Assembly (NCBI GenBank): GCA_009746045.1
Contig: RPFO01000528.1
Span: 25,894-89,893, forward strand
Direction of reading: 5' to 3'
From: Mesostigma viride
Taxonomy: Eukaryota > Streptophyta > Mesostigmatophyceae > Mesostigmatales > Mesostigmataceae
Length of the DNA: 64,000 bases
Made by a program: the position numbers and the translations under genes. Below, in pieces: positions 35,540 to 48,284 of the stretch; the stretch's first letter is position 1, and each line of letters opens with the position of its first letter. A model generated the notes under the pieces. That model made no database searches. It was not told where the DNA came from and was given only the letters and a program-made list of their open reading frames with translations.

Positions 35540-36290
35540 GACCTATATATTAGCGATAGCCGCCGCCTATTAAACAGGTCCTATTCATCACGAGCGTCAA
35601 CGCCCCGTCATCGCCCCGTCATCGCCCGGCCGAGGGCCTTAACCTGTTAACTGTTTATTCGGAGTGATAGTCAACGACCTATACTACCAATAGCTGCCGC
35701 ATATCAAACATCGGTTTTTCATCGGGCCCGTCGAGGGCGATGACGGTGACGGTCGTCACCGTCATCGCCCTCGACGGGCCAACATCTAAACTCTTCTCTT
35801 AATCAACAATCTATATTACCAATAGCCGCCGCCTATCAAACAGATCCTATTCATCACGCGCGTCAACGCCCCGTCATCGCCCCGTCATCGCCCCGTGATC
35901 GCCATGCCGAGCCAGCCGAGGGCCAACCTCTTAACTCTTTACATTTGTATTCGGAGTAGTAGTCAACGACCTATATTACCAATAGCCGCCGCATATCAAA
36001 AAGGTCGTATTCATGACGCCCGTCGAGGGCGATGACGGTGACGCCGTCACCGTCATCGCCCACGGGCCAACATCTAAACTCTTCTCTTAATCAACAATCT
36101 ATATTACCAATAGCCGCCGCCTGTCAAACAGATCCTATTCATCACGCGCGTCAACGCCCCGTCATCGCCCCGTCATCGCCCCGTCATCGCCCCGTCATCG
36201 CTCCGTGATCGCCATGCCGACTGCCGAGGGCCAACCTCTTAACTCTTTATTCGGAGTAATAGTTAACTGCCGGCATTGCCATACAAGAAG
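35540..36290 (+). repeat. Alternating ~280-bp repeats with CGCCCCGTCAT arrays and hairpins
   Basis: Two and a half copies of a unit contain TATTACCAATAGCCGCCGC, an array of CGTCATCGCCC, TTAACTCTTTATTCGGAGTA and a hairpin built on CGTCGAGGGCGATGACGG. The hairpin of the second unit (~36018-36066) is slightly damaged. Confidence 0.7.
35725..35780. repeat. Perfect hairpin, 26-bp arms, 4-base loop
   Basis: GGCCCGTCGAGGGCGATGAC... and its exact reverse complement flank GGTC. It is very stable as RNA or as a DNA cruciform. Confidence 0.85.
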
Positions 36291-37746
36291 AAGCTCTCGA
36301 TCCTAGGTATAGACTACCTCGGGTATCATCATCGTAATTGCTAGCATCGAGATCATTCATACCTACCGACGATGGCCAGCTTCAAAAGAAAAATGTCGAC
36401 CAACAGACAGGACCTATCGCCGGGAACCCTCAAGGCAATAAGGGCGAGACAGGCTTTCACCGTTAAGTAAAGTTGTCCACATCGTGCTAAGGAATTTGTG
36501 CTAATCTATGAGTACCTATATGGACACTTTGTCGCATTTTTTACATGGCAAATAAGCGATGTATGTGTCATGTAGGCTGCCATTGGTGCATGCATGCATG
36601 GGCCAGCAATGATGGTCAGAGGTACATTGTGCCTATGAGATAACCATCGATTTGTTGATCAGCAAGTGATTCATTACGTGAGACAACAATATGTTTGGGG
36701 GCTAAGCTTCTTACATTGGTCACATGGCCCGCCATAATTGTTTTCTTATGTGTTTAAGGTTAGGGCTCTGTTCATGACTGAACGTCATGAACGCGCTCTA
36801 TTCATGACATTGATTAATTGATTTTAATTAGTCTCATGTCCATGTTGGGGGACCGGGATCTCTGAATTCCCCAAAGAAGATATAGTGGAAGTCCCCCAAG
36901 ACGTCAATATCCGTCAAGACGTCAATAACTACATGTATGTCCAGAGCTCAGCTAGTAGTCTAAAATATGGGCCTCGAGCTAATCTTGCACGCAAGCAATG
37001 CCTATCATCAAGGATGAATTAATGCCTATCAACAAGGAGACAATCATGCTTGTTAAATTTCCTAGGACCCACAACTGGGGGGTCGTAGTCTTTGACAATG
37101 TCCGCCTGGGCAACGCTACTAATCCTACATATCCGAGGTCCCATGTATGAATAAGAGGGGTTGAGCGGATGACGCCAACAGTGTCTGTGCTCTGCATGTC
37201 AGCTAAAATCATATCGCGGAGACAAACATATGGCGGTATGTCCAATGTTGGCCACTGCGTCGCCTAACAGGTTCTTACATGGTCGGCAAGGGCCTGACCA
37301 TGTAAGAAGATATCTCCCTGGCTGGCCAGTCCACAAGGAACCAGCACAGACCTCATCTGAATCAACCTGATTAATTAACTAACTACTTAATTCATTTATT
37401 AAACTCATGCCCCCATTAGGGAGTCAAGGAGCATTAGCTAACCCCGATTAATTAATTAATTAATTAATTAAACACGTGCTCCTGTTGGGGAGTCACGGAG
37501 CACCGAAGTGCTTTTAATCCCTGTGTGTGCACAACAGGAGAAAGGGCAGAGACCCCCAGTCTCCTTCATGCCTAAGGCATGCCACAGCTGCATTCGGGAA
37601 CGCTAGCTAAACGGACACGCTAACGATCCGGCAATCTGTGGGTGCAATAAGACCCATGTGAGCATGGCATAACACTAGGAGCGTGGGCAAGTAATCTCAT
37701 CATAGCCAGGACGTAGCATGGCTGTACTAGGACTATACCCCGATCA
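36291..37746. other. No gene recognised; (TTAA)n at 37447-37472
   Basis: Contains scattered copies of GTTGGGGAGTCA-GGAGCA (near 36845, 37418 and 37484, related at 39010 and 39372) and a short (TTAA)6 tract. No domain-bearing ORF. Confidence 0.45.
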
Positions 37747-38638
37747 ATGGATGGATGGATGGATGGATGGATGGATGGATGGATGGATGGATGGATGGAT
37801 GGATGGATGGATGGATGGATGGATGGATGGATGGATGGATGGATGGATGGATGGATGGATGGATGGATGGATGGATGGATGGATGGATGGATGGATGGAT
37901 GGATGGATGGATGGATGGATGGATGGATGGATGGATGGATGGATGGATGGATGGATGGATGGATGGATGGATGGATGGATGGATGGATGGATGGATGGAT
38001 GGATGGATGGATGGATGGATGGATGGATGGATGGATGGATGGATGGATGGATGGATGGATGGATGGATGGATGGATGGATGGATGGATGGATGGATGGAT
38101 GGATGGATGGATGGATGGATGGATGGATGGATGGATGGATGGATGGATGGGATGGATGGATGGATGGATGGATGGATGGATGGATGGATGGATGGATGGA
38201 TGGATGGATGGATGGATGGATGGATGGATGGATGGATGGATGGATGGATGGATGGATGGATGGATGGATGGATGGATGGATGGATGGATGGATGGATGGA
38301 TGGATGGATGGATGGATGGATGGATGGATGGATGGATGGATGGATGGATGGATGGATGGATGGATGGATGGATGGATGGATGGATGGATGGATGGATGGA
38401 TGGATGGATGGATGGATGGATGGATGGATGGATGGATGGATGGATGGATGGATGGATGGATGGATGGATGGATGGATGGATGGATGGATGGATGGATGGA
38501 TGGATGGATGGATGGATGGATGGATGGATGGATGGATGGATGGATGGATGGATGGATGGATGGATGGATGGATGGATGGATGGATGGATGGATGGATGGA
38601 TGGATGGATGGATGGATGGATGGATGGATGGATGGATG
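37747..38638 (+). repeat. (ATGG)n microsatellite, ~892 bp, ~223 units
   Basis: Almost pure ATGG tetranucleotide with a single extra G at 38151. Poly(WMDG) and poly(HPSI) ORFs in every frame are consequences of the repeat, not genes. Confidence 0.98.
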
Positions 38639-40436
38639 TCAGGCTTGTCTTACATGATGCAGTGGAACTTTGGTGCTGGAGGGTTAATTGTGGCCCGGTC
38701 TGGTTTAGCTTCAGTGCTCTCATGGCGGCCTTCATTTGTAATTATTTGAATGCATGCCCATTGGGCCATGCATAGTGTATATTTTTTACGCATGCACGCC
38801 CATTATGTATCGCTGGGTCCATCCCATCAATGCTTGTTTATTGCCAGGTCTGGTGTAAGTAAGTTAGTACTTGCGTGTCATGCGCATGGGCATGTTTAGA
38901 GTACTATGCTAATCTCTTTAGAAACATAATTACACGGAAGTTACAAATCTCATCTGCATCATGCCCCAAGACACTACATTAAAGAATCAAATAAAATTAT
39001 AACATGCCTCCGTTGGGAGATCATGCAGCACATGCATATTCCTTGCTGAATGGGTAGAGGTGGGTCAAGCCGCGACATCGAAATAAGCTAACTCTAAGCT
39101 ATCTAGTCTACAAAATCCTCACTACACTTCTCCCCAAAGCGCCCCTTCCGCTTTGGGGGAGGGGGCTTACCCACATGGGCTGGCGTGTGAGCCGGGACAT
39201 TGGTCTTCCACCTCTTCTTGTTCTGCATAGGAACAGAGAGCGAAGAAATGCGGTGTGGGGACCCCTTCTCGTGGTAATGCGTTACATGTACTCCCCACCG
39301 GGCTTTGCTCTTCATGGGTTCATAAAGACAACAATTATTCAGTAAGAATTTAATAAATTAGGAACATATATCCGTTGGGAGTCACTGTTACACATATACC
39401 TGAAAAGGGGCATATGATTTTAAATACATTCTGAGCTACAACCTGCACGTGCATGGGTTTAGTTAACTGGCACCTATACTAGAGGCCTGACATGGGGTGG
39501 AGCTTCAGTGCTTCCCCGCCTTCTCCTTCTCCCACACTGGGTGCTCCGCGTCCTTCTTCTCCGGCCCTGCCCATGGGTGCACCGGCCCCGCCTCCTCCTT
39601 CTCCTCTCGGGACGATTCGCGCTCCACGCATGGCTGCAGCATCAGTTAGCACGGGCAAGACATAGCAGTAACCGCGCTATGGCTGTTCTAGCACCAGCCT
39701 AGCAAACTGCCATGATCACTCAGCAAACCCACGACAGCTAAACCCTTGGCTGTCACAACCAGTCCATGCATCATTAAGTATGGGTACAGGGAAAGCTTCC
39801 CGCATATCCATGGCCATATGGATGGCAGCAACACAACGACTTGCCCCCTAGCCCCCCGTGCACACACAAAAACGTGGGTCGTGGCTTCCACGCCCCATCC
39901 GCCATGCATGACAGCGCGTACCTTACTCGCATTCACACCGGGCTGCATCCCAGCGCCGTTGCTGTCCCCATGTGACACGTCGGCTGATTAAGCAGATACA
40001 CAGCAGAGTCTGATGTAAACCGCTAAACCCCAAACCCATGCAGACCACAGTCAAGGACGCGTGCATGTCAAGCCATGCCAATTGTGAACCGTACAGCAAT
40101 TTACTTTTCAAGCCTGAAGAGGTGGATAGCAGATACTAGCCTGGAAGAGGTTACAGGGGCACATGTCCATTAGCGAGCGGAACAACACAGCATACACCCT
40201 ACAAGCGTACCGCACAATGTCCTCCTGCAATTGTCTGCAGATCTCCCAATGCCGCAGACATCTCCACTGCTCTCATGGCGATTGCAAATGCTTCATGCCG
40301 CTGACATCTCCACTGCTCTCATGGCGATTGCAAATGCTTGATGCCGCACCTCTGCTTACAGCAGAAAAGCTTCCTCCGGGCGAGGCACCTGACTGGAACC
40401 AACACCCATTCCTTGGCTTCACAACGTGGCCATGAC
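38639..40436. other. No confident gene; possible minus-strand exons
   Basis: On minus there are coding-like pieces, for example a Gly/Glu-rich run around 39500-39625 and a basic C-terminal-looking piece ending at 39103 (KRKGRFGEKCSEDFVD). They could be downstream exons of the candidate gene at 40437-41109, but no joint can be proven. Confidence 0.25.
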
Positions 40437-41109
40437 AGCATCGTGAATCTGCTTCGCCAACGCCCACACTTCAGGACCCGCGCCCTGCACCGCCATGGCC
40501 ACAGGCTGCACCGCTGCAATCGATGCAGCATTCACTGCCTGCGCCGCACCATGTACTGCATGCACGAAAGCCAATCCTGGCTCGGTTATCATGGTCTTGC
40601 CCGATTCCTGCTGCTTCTTCTTCTTCGATGCGGTCATGCGCACTTTATACCCCTTCCTCTCCAAGCACGCCTTCAGCACCTGGCTCGTGCGGTGCTGAAT
40701 ATGCTTCTGAAGGCGCGCCTTCTAAACACGAAATGTTGGCAATGTATGATTCCCAAACGGCATCATAGGCACATAATCAGTCCCATTAATTGCTTTGCGG
40801 CAGTCAATGCACCAGAACACCTGTTGAAAAAAGAAGGTTATGCACGCTAGCGATTACCCGCGGCAAGAAGCAATCAACACGCCTCGCTAACAACTGCAAC
40901 CACAATGTAATTCATGACGGGCCACTCACCGCTACCCTGCTCTCCTGCTTCAATGTCTCCCCATTCTCAAGGCCTCCATTGTAAACCTCTCCGTCTTCAC
41001 CATCGTCATCGTCTTCCTCTTCCTCCACTCCGACGTATCCGTGTTTCCTTTTCCTAAGATACCTAGGGTTGTTCAAGTCGTATGTGCGGCGTTGGCACAC
41101 TTCCAACAA
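40437..41109 (-). pseudogene. Candidate two-exon gene fragment near the right end of the CACTA-like element
   Basis: On minus, one exon-like piece (about 41109-40930) encodes LEVCQRRTYDLNN, a basic RKRKHG and an acidic run EEEEDDDDGEDGE. It ends at a donor-like GCG|GTGAGT. After ~95 bases a pyrimidine-rich acceptor (TTCTTTTTTCAACAG) leads in the same phase into VFWCIDCRKAINGTDYVP... Downstream, after one in-frame TAG near 40733, it continues with a Lys-rich segment and an Ala/Val-rich helix to the stop at 40421-40437. An upstream ATG (41529) starts MASNRGDFILSGLLDEEKAR with a possible donor. No family is recognised. It may be the element's own transposition protein or a captured host exon. 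The stop suggests decay or a further intron. Confidence 0.3.
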
Positions 41110-41980
41110 AATTTTGGCCGCCTCTACCCATTACCATTTATTCGTACTATCATAACATATCCAGGCGTTTGAAAAATCATTCCCTCGTTCGAACTTCTAC
41201 CCCTGGGCGTCCATGACGAGGCAGTCACGACGGGACGCAGATGCACAAAAATAAAACAAGGCGACATCCCTTCAATCATTGACCAAAAAACAGAATACGC
41301 GCAGAACTTGGATTTCAACACCACGCACCCATTACCAGCGAGCACGGCTGGCCTGCAACCGCCATCATTTCATAACCAGAAGCCAGGGCCCACACTCCAT
41401 CCCGTTACCTCATCTTCCACGCACGGCTTCCGCTGCTTCCCTCTGCTCTTTCGCATTCTCCGCCAGCAACCTCGCCTTCTCCTCGTCCAACAATCCACTA
41501 AGAATAAAATCCCCTCTATTGGACGCCATTCAGACGAACTTTGCTAGCGTCTTTTCACCGGCCCCAGCACACATAATCTATAGCCGCTTACTGACAACGG
41601 CCGACAACGACAACTGCTGAATAGGCGAAAAAGGCTGATAACTACATTTTTATATTTCGCTGCATTTGCTAATAGACACGCACGTTCTCCCACTTCTCCA
41701 TTACAATATAATTATCCATCTGGCCGTGTACAGGCAAAGATCCCCGAAGTAACTTACTGAAACGTATCTTACAGCATCGGATCACTGGCACCTAATCTAC
41801 AGGTGGTAGATTACCAACCAAGACCCGTCGCGGTAATTTACTCTGTCGGTAATGTACTACCAAAGATGTGCAGTCGTAACGTTACTCTTACTTACGGCTA
41901 GTAAAATTACTACGTAGGATGATAGGTAGTAATGATTACGGCGTTGGATCTCACGCCTCGTATCTAGGTAGTAAGATAAG
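41110..41980. other. Right subterminal region of the CACTA-like element
   Basis: From ~41800 to 41980 there are short units such as GGTAATTTAC, GTAGTAATGATTAC and CTCGTAATTTACG. They are inverted relatives of the left subterminal array, but more degenerate. No ORF with a domain. Confidence 0.5.
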
Positions 41981-42036
41981 ACCTCGTAATTTACGCCTCG
42001 GATCATTTTTACTACCCTCGGACGAAAAGTATAGTG
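41981..42036 (-). repeat. Right terminal inverted repeat (56 bp)
   Basis: Exact reverse complement of 31342-31397, ending GTATAGTG, followed by CAGATCTG of the Copia element. Confidence 0.9.
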
Positions 42037-42057
42037 CAGATCTGAACAGAGGCCATC

Positions 42058-43244
42058 ATGGAGGATGGAGCTATCAACCAACCAGCGGGCTTTATGGACT
42101 TCGGGCGGCGCGGCGCTGGGCTGGATGGACGAGATGGACGCGATGGACGCGGTGGACGCGATGGACGCGGGGGCGGCCAGGCGCTGGGAGACCAGGCTGA
42201 GGTGCCAGATAATCAGAGCCAAGGATCGCAGGGCGGGCAGCACGCGCCAGCCGCAGATCAAGCGGCGCCCAAGCGACCAACTGTTGCTGAGGGGTACGCG
42301 GTGCTAGGCCAGTTTCAGTCCATCAAGGACAATTGGCAGCCCCGGGATGCTGAGAGGATGTTAGAGGACATGAACTTGTACACTGAGATATACAACGGTG
42401 ACAAGCTTCGCATCCTGGCGTCTAGTGCCTACATACGGCAGTCGGCGAGGCGGCTGTTCAAGTTTGTTCGGGAGCGACACGCGGCGGGGGACACCTGGAC
42501 GGCGTTTATGACGCGACTCAGGTCGTTCCTGAGTGACAAGAGGACCATAGATGGGTCCCACCTGAAGCAAGAATACCTGGACTACAAGCCCATCAAGGGG
42601 CAACTAGTGGTCCACGCCTTTGAAGACTTCGTCAAGCTGAGGGAGGACGCCATGGCCAAGGGCTTCTTCGTCGCAGATCGGATGGCCATGGGCGACTTTC
42701 TCAAGTCGCTGCAGCTGGATCCGGTCACCATGGATAATGTGACCATCCACATGCGACAGGTCCATGGCTGGGCAGCCATGACGGACCAGTTGTATGAGTG
42801 TTTCAGCGGCAAGTACGTGGGTGGTAAGCGCCCTCGTCAGGGTGATGAGGAGGCCACTGAACCCACGGTTAAGTCCATGAGGGGATCGGGCCACGGGGGC
42901 CCAGCGCCTCGAGAGGGCCTGAGACCTCTTCAAGGGGTCGAGGAAGGTCCAGGAGGGGGCGTGACAGAAGGGCTGGACGGGGGACCCCGCCGAAGTCGGG
43001 ACATCCACAGTCCCAGTTTGACTTCAAGAGGGTGGGTGGTCCTCCCAAGGCTGGGCCCAGCAGTGGGACCTCACGGGACATCAGTCAGGTGGAATGTTAT
43101 TTCTGCCAGGGGAAGGGTCACTTCAGGAATGAGTGTCCCTCGTACCTGAGGCAGGAAGGTCAGAGCAAGCCAGCTCAGGGTGGCAGCAAGGACAAGGCTG
43201 GTCCATCCCAGGACAAGGGCAAGGGCAAGGCTGCTGATCATTGA
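42058..43244 (+). pseudogene. gag: gag of Copia copy 1, one frameshift
   Basis: It starts at the ATG MEDGAINQ and has an RGG/RDG-rich N-terminal region (GRDGRDGRGGRDG). The capsid-like helical part (VLGQFQSIKDNWQPRD ... ECFSGKYVGG) resembles Copia gag (UBN2/DUF4219 type). The C-terminal zinc knuckle is CYFCQGKGHFRNEC (C-x2-C-x4-H-x4-C). One C is missing near 42907 compared with copy 2, so the knuckle (nt ~43095-43140) lies in another frame and ends at 43244. The protein would form the virus-like particle and bind RNA. The homopolymer position means a sequencing slip cannot be excluded. Confidence 0.8.
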
Positions 43245-43277
43245 CTTGAGCCTGCACACATCCCTGAACCCTGGAGG

Positions 43278-46200
43278 GTGCCCCCAGGGGTGTGTAATGA
43301 AGCTGCTAGTGACAGCAGTGAGGGGCAGCCCCATGCTCTAGTGAAAGAGCCTATTGGACACGATGGGGCAAGCTTGGTTACCACAGAGAGTATGCCAGCT
43401 GTAGCTGCAGTGGTTACTCGCCAACGTGCCCGCCATGGCGGTGCTGAGCCTGAGGTAGGACCTGGTGATGTGGACCCAGGTGGATCTCAGAAGCATTCTG
43501 ACCGTGCAGGACTGGCACAGGATGGTCAGGATGAGGATAGGGCTGGAGACAGTCTGACAGGCACGACCCTGGTGCCTCCTGTACATAAGGGATCTGTACA
43601 TACCTTGAGTGCTAATAATGACAATAAAAGGTTTTCTCTCTTGTATGACATTGCCTCAAGGTTGCATACCATGTTTGGCCATGCAGCTCAGTCTTTGCAA
43701 GTTGCTAGACGGCTGGGAGGAAGTGAGTTGTACTCCATCTGCCAACAGGTTGCTCAAGCTTGCAAGTGCAGGCTAGTTGCTAGAAAGCCCAAGCAGTCTC
43801 ATGCCAGGACTCCTATTTTGCAGCCAGGCCATGTGCAGGTAGATATTCAGAGAATCAGGGGTTTGAAGCTGCTGGTGGCAGTGGACAGATATACCAAGTA
43901 CAAGACCCTAGAGATCCTGCCTGACATGGAGAAGCCTACATTGATTGCTGCTCTGAAGTTGACAAGGAGCAGGTACCCTGGGTTGGAGTTGTTGCAGTGT
44001 GACATTCAGTTTGAGTGCTGTGAGAACCTGCCAGAGTTTCCAGAGTTGCTGATTACACCCAGGGAGAGCCACGGCCAGCAAGGGGTGGTGGAGAGAGCCA
44101 TCCAAGAGATCAAGACTGTGCTGCTGGTGGAGAGGATTCCAAGGACGTCATCTGCCATTGTGACATCTGCATGGCTACGTTCTGTGGAGGACAGGCTGAA
44201 CCTGAGGACTCCCATGTTCTTTGGTGACATTGCCATCAATCCTCTTATGCTGCATACCAGGATGCTGCCAGCTGATGCTGAGCAGGCATGGAAGGAGAAG
44301 CTAGAGGCCAAGTTCCTCAAGCTGAGGCAGAAAGACAAGGGCTGGAGTGTCCTAGAACCTAACGTTGGACAACAGGTTGTTGTGTGGAAGGAACCAAGCT
44401 TTCCAGGGAAACGTGGCAGCTGGCATGATGGGGTGGTGACCCGAGTAGAAGCCGCTGGCCATAAGTGCTGGGTGGCCATTGATGGCTCCCAAGCAGTGCA
44501 CCGTCTGTCCTGGTCAAAGATCCGTCCCCGGGGAGGTAATCAAGGAGACCTCTTCCAGGTGCCCGCTGGTGTACAAGGCGGGGGTGACGTGGAGCTTCCT
44601 GATCAGGGTGCTACAGCTGTATCGAGCCCTCAGGGTGACCCTGGCCCGGCCCCTGGGGTACCTTCACATACGGTGGTTGGGCAAGCAGGCGGACAGGCTG
44701 CACCTCCGGAACGGCCCGACACCAGGCCTAGGGGTGTGCGTCTATCAGATATTGTACAGGCTTTGCAAAGAGCCAAGAAGGAGCCTAAGGTGTCCAAGCT
44801 TGTCCAGTTGGATGAACCTGAGGTAGCTGCCATGGAGATAGATACCAATGCACAGGTTTCTGTCATGGGACCTCAGCATACAGGAGAACTGCTGGTCGGA
44901 GAACCAAGTTGCCCCTGGGTGTCTGATTTCAGTGGTAGGACGCATCTAAGGGTGTTGGGAGAGGTTACTGCCCCTGTCATGGGTGTGGATGTGACCTTCC
45001 TTGTCCTAGAGGACTATGATGGCCCTGTGATTTTGGGTCAGAATTTTCTGGGCAATCCTGGGATTTCTATCAGAGCTACAGCTCTGAGAAGAGATGGCTG
45101 GGGGATGATTCCCCTAGAAAATTTCAGGACAACATTTCCAGTCAGGTGCAGGGCCAAGCCGGTCAAGGGTGTAAAATGGGATGAAGGGGAGGTGCCCCCA
45201 GCGGCCAGTTTGGTGATTCCAGCTGTGTTGCACCCCAGCAGTATTGGCATAACTCACAGGAGCCTTGCTGCACACTCTCCTTTGACATATGACCAGCTGG
45301 TCCAAGAGATGAGCTCGCCTACTTTGTTTGAGGCTTGGAAGCTCGCCTTCTCCAAGGCATTGGAGGAGTGGTTGCAGTTTGAGTGTGCTGCACCAACAGA
45401 CAGACGTCCCCCAGCATCAAGGAAGCTTGCTTTGAGATTTGTGCTGAAGAGGAAGGTTGTGGATGAGGTATCAGTGCCCCATGTCAGGCCTGTCCTGAAT
45501 GAGTATCACGGCACGGGGAGTCTGCCAGGAGAGGAGCTATACACGCCAGGGATGCTACACGACACATGGAGAATTTTGCTATGTCTCTACGTGGGGTTGC
45601 TGAACAGGGGAGCAGCTATGTCATCAGTGCTGCTGGACTTCAAGAGGGCATTTTTAAAATCTGATCCAGAAGTGGCCAGGAGGGTGTGGAAGCAGGATGA
45701 GCCTTACTGTGTTGAGGTGCCTGCCATCTGGAAGCTGGAGCTGCATCAACAATTCCTGGTTATTCTGAAGGGCCTGGAAGGACTCAGGTCGAGCCCAATC
45801 ATCTGGAGACTCACGCTGCAGGAAGCTCTGATCAGTGAGTGTGGCTTGAGAGTGTCTTCAGTTGATCCCTGTTTGCTGCTGGCCCAATGGGAGGGTCTGC
45901 CAGTGTATGCTAGTTTGCATGGAGATGATCTGCATTTGCTAGCCCCCACGACCTGGCTGAAGAAGTTTATTCCTGTCATCAGTGGCAAGTTTTCACTGGG
46001 CAAGGAGCTGTGGCAGGAGCCCAACAAGCCTGTAGTGTTCTGTGGAATGCAGGCTACCCTGTTCAGGAGGGACGGGGAGTGGAGTATCAGGCTTCAGGCT
46101 GGAGGAGATTATAAACAGACCATTGTGAAGGCCTTGCCAGAGAAGATCACCCAGGCTGCAGGACCTGAGTTGAGAGGCATGTGGGCCTGGTTTGCCAGCA

Positions 46201-46834
46201 TCTGTGGTCCGTCTTTGATGGTCCATAGCAGAATGCCTGATGAGGTGCTTGAGGATGAGAAGCCTCGAGTCATAGCCCGGTTGGTGGAGAGTACCCCTGA
46301 TCTGATTTGTCTGGGATTGACTTTGCCCAGCCTATCACCTTGGAGATCTTTGTTGACAGTTCCATGGATGCTCGCCAGGTTACCAAGGTCAGGGGGAGAT
46401 CTGCTGCTCTGTTTGCTTTTTATCAGAGCAGGGCAAGTTTGTTCAGCTGGTACAGCAGACTGCAGAAGAGGGTCTGTATCAGTTCAGATGTGGCAGAATG
46501 CAGGGCCATATGCGAGGGGATCCAGTCCAGCCTGTACATAAAGGAGTTAATGCTGGAGCTGGCTTCAGTTACCCCTTGGACCTTGCAGATGGAGACGTTG
46601 TTGCTAACAGACAGCATGGGTATGGTCCAGTTTGTTCACAAGCAGCTGGCCAGGAGCCGGGACCTGGATTATTTGTTGCTGAAGGAGTTGGCCAGTTTGG
46701 TTGACTTGAAGCATATCCCTGGCGAGGAGAACCCTGCTGATGCATTGACAAAGCTGCCACACAAGGCCCCAGCCCAGTACAATGTACTGAGGAAGCTCAT
46801 GAATGCTGACTGTCAAGTCGGTCTATCTGTCTAA
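43278..46834 (+). pseudogene. pol: pol of Copia copy 1, one frameshift before RNase H
   Basis: Open from 43278 to about 46305 (integrase, protease-like, RT). One T is then missing from a T run that has four in copy 2, so the RNase H part (46307-46834) is in another frame. Otherwise the protein is the same as copy 2, where the domains are described. Pol begins 33 bp after the gag stop with its own ATG. Confidence 0.85.
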
Positions 46835-47562
46835 AAGCTGAGAGCTGGGTGCTTAAGTCTCTGGATATCAGGCTGGGAGCTTGATTGTACATAATCCTGA
46901 GCACACCTTGAGGGGTGAGACATGTCTCTGGTGTGGGAATGTCTGACATTGTCTCTGATGGAGAGATGTCTATCTGGGGTTTTCATCTCAGTCTGAGGTT
47001 TCCCCAGATCTGTGGTTTGTGGGCGGGGTTCGATTCCCTGGTGCCGTCTTAAGGCGGAGTTTCACGGACTGGCTGACCCATCCACCATGCTGGTGAGGTG
47101 GCGACAGGTCCCCTGATTTTCCACGGTTGGAACGAGTATGGGAGCTTGTGTTTTGCATGTGCTTCGCGTAGATGTTGTGTCTGGTTCGATAAGGGGCAGC
47201 AGACCGGCGCCGACTCCCGTCTGGGGGTCAGCAATGTTTTCTGATGAGCTGTTGTGGGTGATCTGTGGGGTTTCGCCTAAGGTCCTGAAGGTTGTACATA
47301 CTTCTCAAGTTCTTAACTGAACACCTATGGGCTGCCACAGTTGGCCAACCTCTTGTACATGGGTAACACAACGAGCCTCCCGTGAAGGGATAGGGACTCA
47401 TTGTAATTTGTTTGTGCTCCTGAGCCAGTATGGGTGCTATGTACATATAATAAGGAATCCAAGCTGACTGTCATGCCCAGCGGGTTGTGACTTGTAGTCT
47501 GGGGAGGATATCCAGTACCCATTGTGTGTGTTTGTATGTAGACTTGTGTGAGCTGCTACAGC
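46835..47562 (+). other. 3' untranslated region of Copia copy 1
   Basis: About 730 bases between the pol stop and the polypurine tract, with no domain-bearing ORF. The same stretch lies inverted at 48999-49726. The function is unknown; an unusually long 3' leader may hold cis signals. Confidence 0.6.
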
Positions 47563-47582
47563 TCAAGAAAAGAAAGGATTGG
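47563..47582 (+). promoter_or_regulatory. Polypurine tract before the 3' LTR
   Basis: AAGAAAAGAAAGGATTGG lies directly before AGTTAAC of the LTR, the normal primer site for plus-strand DNA synthesis. Its inverted equivalent is at 48979-48998. Confidence 0.75.
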
Positions 47583-48279
47583 AGTTAACGCCAAGCGCAT
47601 TGGCGTGATCCTGATTCGGCATATCTCTGCGATTCCAGCGGCACCGGAACGAGTTCATTCCGACGAGTATCAAGAAAGTTATGGCGTTCCGACTTCCCGG
47701 TCGCGCGCGAGCGCGAGCCGGCTGTTCTTCTAAGTCGGACGTGAATATTTGCCGACGACATATGGGGTCGACAGTAATTCCTGGGCTGACAGGAATTAGG
47801 TGCTGTACCTACGACGGTATTGGATTAATACGTCGTACGCAGGAAATAGGAACCTTAACCTGTGGTCTGTTGGTACCGCAGGCTTAGTCCTGGACTTCTA
47901 GGTGCAGATGCAATAGTCACTGTGGACTGTGCTCTGTGGTCACTGTGCCTGTATGGCAGACCTACTGTATAGGAGCTGGGCGCTGTACAGGTAGTGAATA
48001 CTGTACCGGGGGTGTTATTACTGAGCAGGCCTCCTAGGCTGCTCAGGACTAGCAAGCACAGTGCACAAGTATATAAACAATAGGCCAGTGCCAAATGGGC
48101 ATCTCTTGCGAGCCCGCCTCACGTGTTGTGCCTTGACTTGGCAAGCGCGTGTACAAGCCTCAAGTGTGTGAGCGCTGTAAACATTATCCGATTTTAACAA
48201 AGCTCCGTTTCCAACCATATCACACATTGCTGCATTGCAACCATATCCTTCACATTGCATGTGCTAAGAAAGCTTAACT
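47583..48279 (+). repeat. 3' LTR of Copia copy 1
   Basis: Nearly identical to 29550-30246. The end reads AAGCTTAACT, slightly changed from the AACGTTAACT seen in copy 2. TATATAAA is at 48070-48077. Confidence 0.9.
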
Positions 48280-48284
48280 ACTTC
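48280..48284. repeat. Shared target duplication ACTTC between the two Copia copies
   Basis: It serves as right duplication for copy 1 and left duplication for copy 2. With the facing LTR ends it forms a near-palindromic junction (48261-48305). Confidence 0.85.

Noticed and set aside
35095-36290. Possible CRISPR array
   Set aside because: The repeats are adjoining long units without regular unique spacers, in a eukaryotic setting.
37718-38775. Long ORFs encoding WMDG or HPSI repeats
   Set aside because: They are produced by the (ATGG)n microsatellite in all frames and have no other content.
40419-40850. ORFs on plus opposite the candidate exons
   Set aside because: Composition and splice-like sites favour minus; the plus frames look like shadows.
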